Of a stretch of DNA of 64,000 nucleotides, positions 63,456-64,000 are shown in pieces. Origin of the DNA: Trujillonella humicola (GTDB taxonomy: Bacteria; Actinomycetota; Actinomycetes; Mycobacteriales; Geodermatophilaceae); the NCBI RefSeq assembly GCF_046233715.1, contig NZ_JBJNRJ010000009.1:62001-126000 (forward strand), written 5' to 3'. The translations under genes were made by a program, and so were the position numbers. The notes below the pieces were generated by a model. The model ran no database searches and was not told the origin of the DNA. It saw only the letters and a program-made list of their open reading frames with translations. Position 1 is the first letter of the stretch; each line of letters starts with the position of its first letter.

Positions 63456-64000
63456 GTGCGGAGCACCCGTGCCGTCCTCGCCGTCCTGCTCGCCGCGGTC
63501 TGCGCGACGCTGCCGCTGAGCGGGGCGCAGGCCGCCGGCAACGGACAGCTGCGCCTCGCGCACCTGTCCCCCGACACCCCGCCGGTCGACGTCTACGTCG
63601 ACTCCGTCTCCGCGCCCGGCACGGGGCAGGCCTTCCCCGCGGTCGGGTACGGCACCGTGTCCGACTACCAGCAGGTCCCGCCCGGTACCTACGCGATCAG
63701 CATGCGCCAGGCCGGCGCCGACCCGGCGAGCCCCCCGGTGCTGTCGACGACCGTCACGGTCGGCGCCGGTGACGCGCGGACCGTCGCCGGGGTCGGCCCC
63801 TTCGCCGACCTCGGCCTCGAGGTGCTGGAGGACGACCTGACCCTGCCGCCGGCCGGCTCCGCCCGCCTGCGCGTGATCGCCGCCGCGGCGACCGCCCCGC
63901 AGCTGGACGTCGCCCTGACCGGCGGCTCGGTGGTCACCGCGCTGACGTTCTCCGACACCAGCGACTACGCCGACGTCCCGGCCGGGAGCGCCACGCTGGC
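63456..64000 (+). CDS. Secreted DUF4397 protein (5' part)
   Basis: The frame is open to the window end (181 complete codons). GTG 63456 has AGGGGGA about 8 nt upstream. The N-terminus is a Sec signal peptide (RAVLAVLLAAVCATLPLSGAQAAG). The mature start GQLRLAHLSPDTPPVDVYVDSV, then FPAVGYGTVSDYQQVPPGTYAISMRQAGADPASPPVL and a second copy of the same pattern (ARLRVIAAAATAPQLDVALTGG, LTFSDTSDYADVPAGSATL) are typical of DUF4397 cell-surface domains. Function unknown. The C-terminus, which might carry an anchor, is outside. Confidence 0.82.
   Translation, partial: MRSTRAVLAVLLAAVCATLPLSGAQAAGNGQLRLAHLSPDTPPVDVYVDSVSAPGTGQAFPAVGYGTVSDYQQVPPGTYAISMRQAGADPASPPVLSTTVTVGAGDARTVAGVGPFADLGLEVLEDDLTLPPAGSARLRVIAAAATAPQLDVALTGGSVVTALTFSDTSDYADVPAGSATL

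Overview
This 64-kb window is very GC-rich chromosomal DNA from a high-GC Gram-positive bacterium. The gene order gatC-gatA-gatB, an ACT-domain gene, ligA, a MetE-like gene, mnmA, iscS and etfBA follows the Rv3009c-Rv3029c neighbourhood of Mycobacterium tuberculosis. A DUF222/HNH gene, GlgE-pathway genes and crotonyl-CoA reductase are also present. I infer an actinomycete, possibly of the Geodermatophilaceae; that family assignment is inference only. No rRNA, tRNA, CRISPR array or prophage was seen.

Layout. 1-5,700: end of a MmyB-type regulator, a PH-domain membrane protein, a DUF222/HNH protein whose start codon lies in a LexA-like box, a sugar-dehydrogenase-like lipoprotein, and a 437-bp element with 36-bp terminal inverted repeats and an 8-bp target duplication. 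5,800-21,400: housekeeping block (gatCAB, ACT protein, Imm5-like protein, ligA, MetE-like, mnmA, iscS, MFS exporter, etfBA, Cds1-like enzyme). 21,500-29,900: Ser/Thr kinase with a beta-propeller sensor, an ABC importer of unknown substrate, enoyl-CoA hydratase and a soluble ABC ATPase. 29,960-48,450: alpha-glucan metabolism (glgX, FHA protein, glgP, glgE-treS-mak-glgB), interrupted by an iron ABC importer with a DtxR/IdeR-like box. 48,640-52,550: three paralogous secreted zinc-metallopeptidase lipoproteins. 52,630-60,710: thioredoxin-TPR protein, carotenoid-type oxidoreductase, meaB, thiolase, an assembly gap with poly-C, methylmalonyl-CoA epimerase, a PhyH dioxygenase and crotonyl-CoA carboxylase/reductase. 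60,900-64,000: DivIVA-like coiled-coil protein, a membrane-anchored hypothetical protein and a truncated DUF4397 protein.

How the genes work together. TreS makes maltose from trehalose, Mak phosphorylates it, GlgE polymerises maltose 1-phosphate and GlgB branches the product; GlgP and GlgX degrade it. Thiolase, crotonyl-CoA reductase, the epimerase and MeaB fit a C4/C5 acyl-CoA route (ethylmalonyl-CoA or methylmalonyl-CoA metabolism), with EtfAB as electron acceptor for acyl-CoA dehydrogenases.

Two things stand out beyond ordinary genes. One is the mini-element inserted exactly at a stop codon, which it rebuilds. The other is a dispersed family of at least six hairpins that begin at stop codons and show compensatory changes in their stems.
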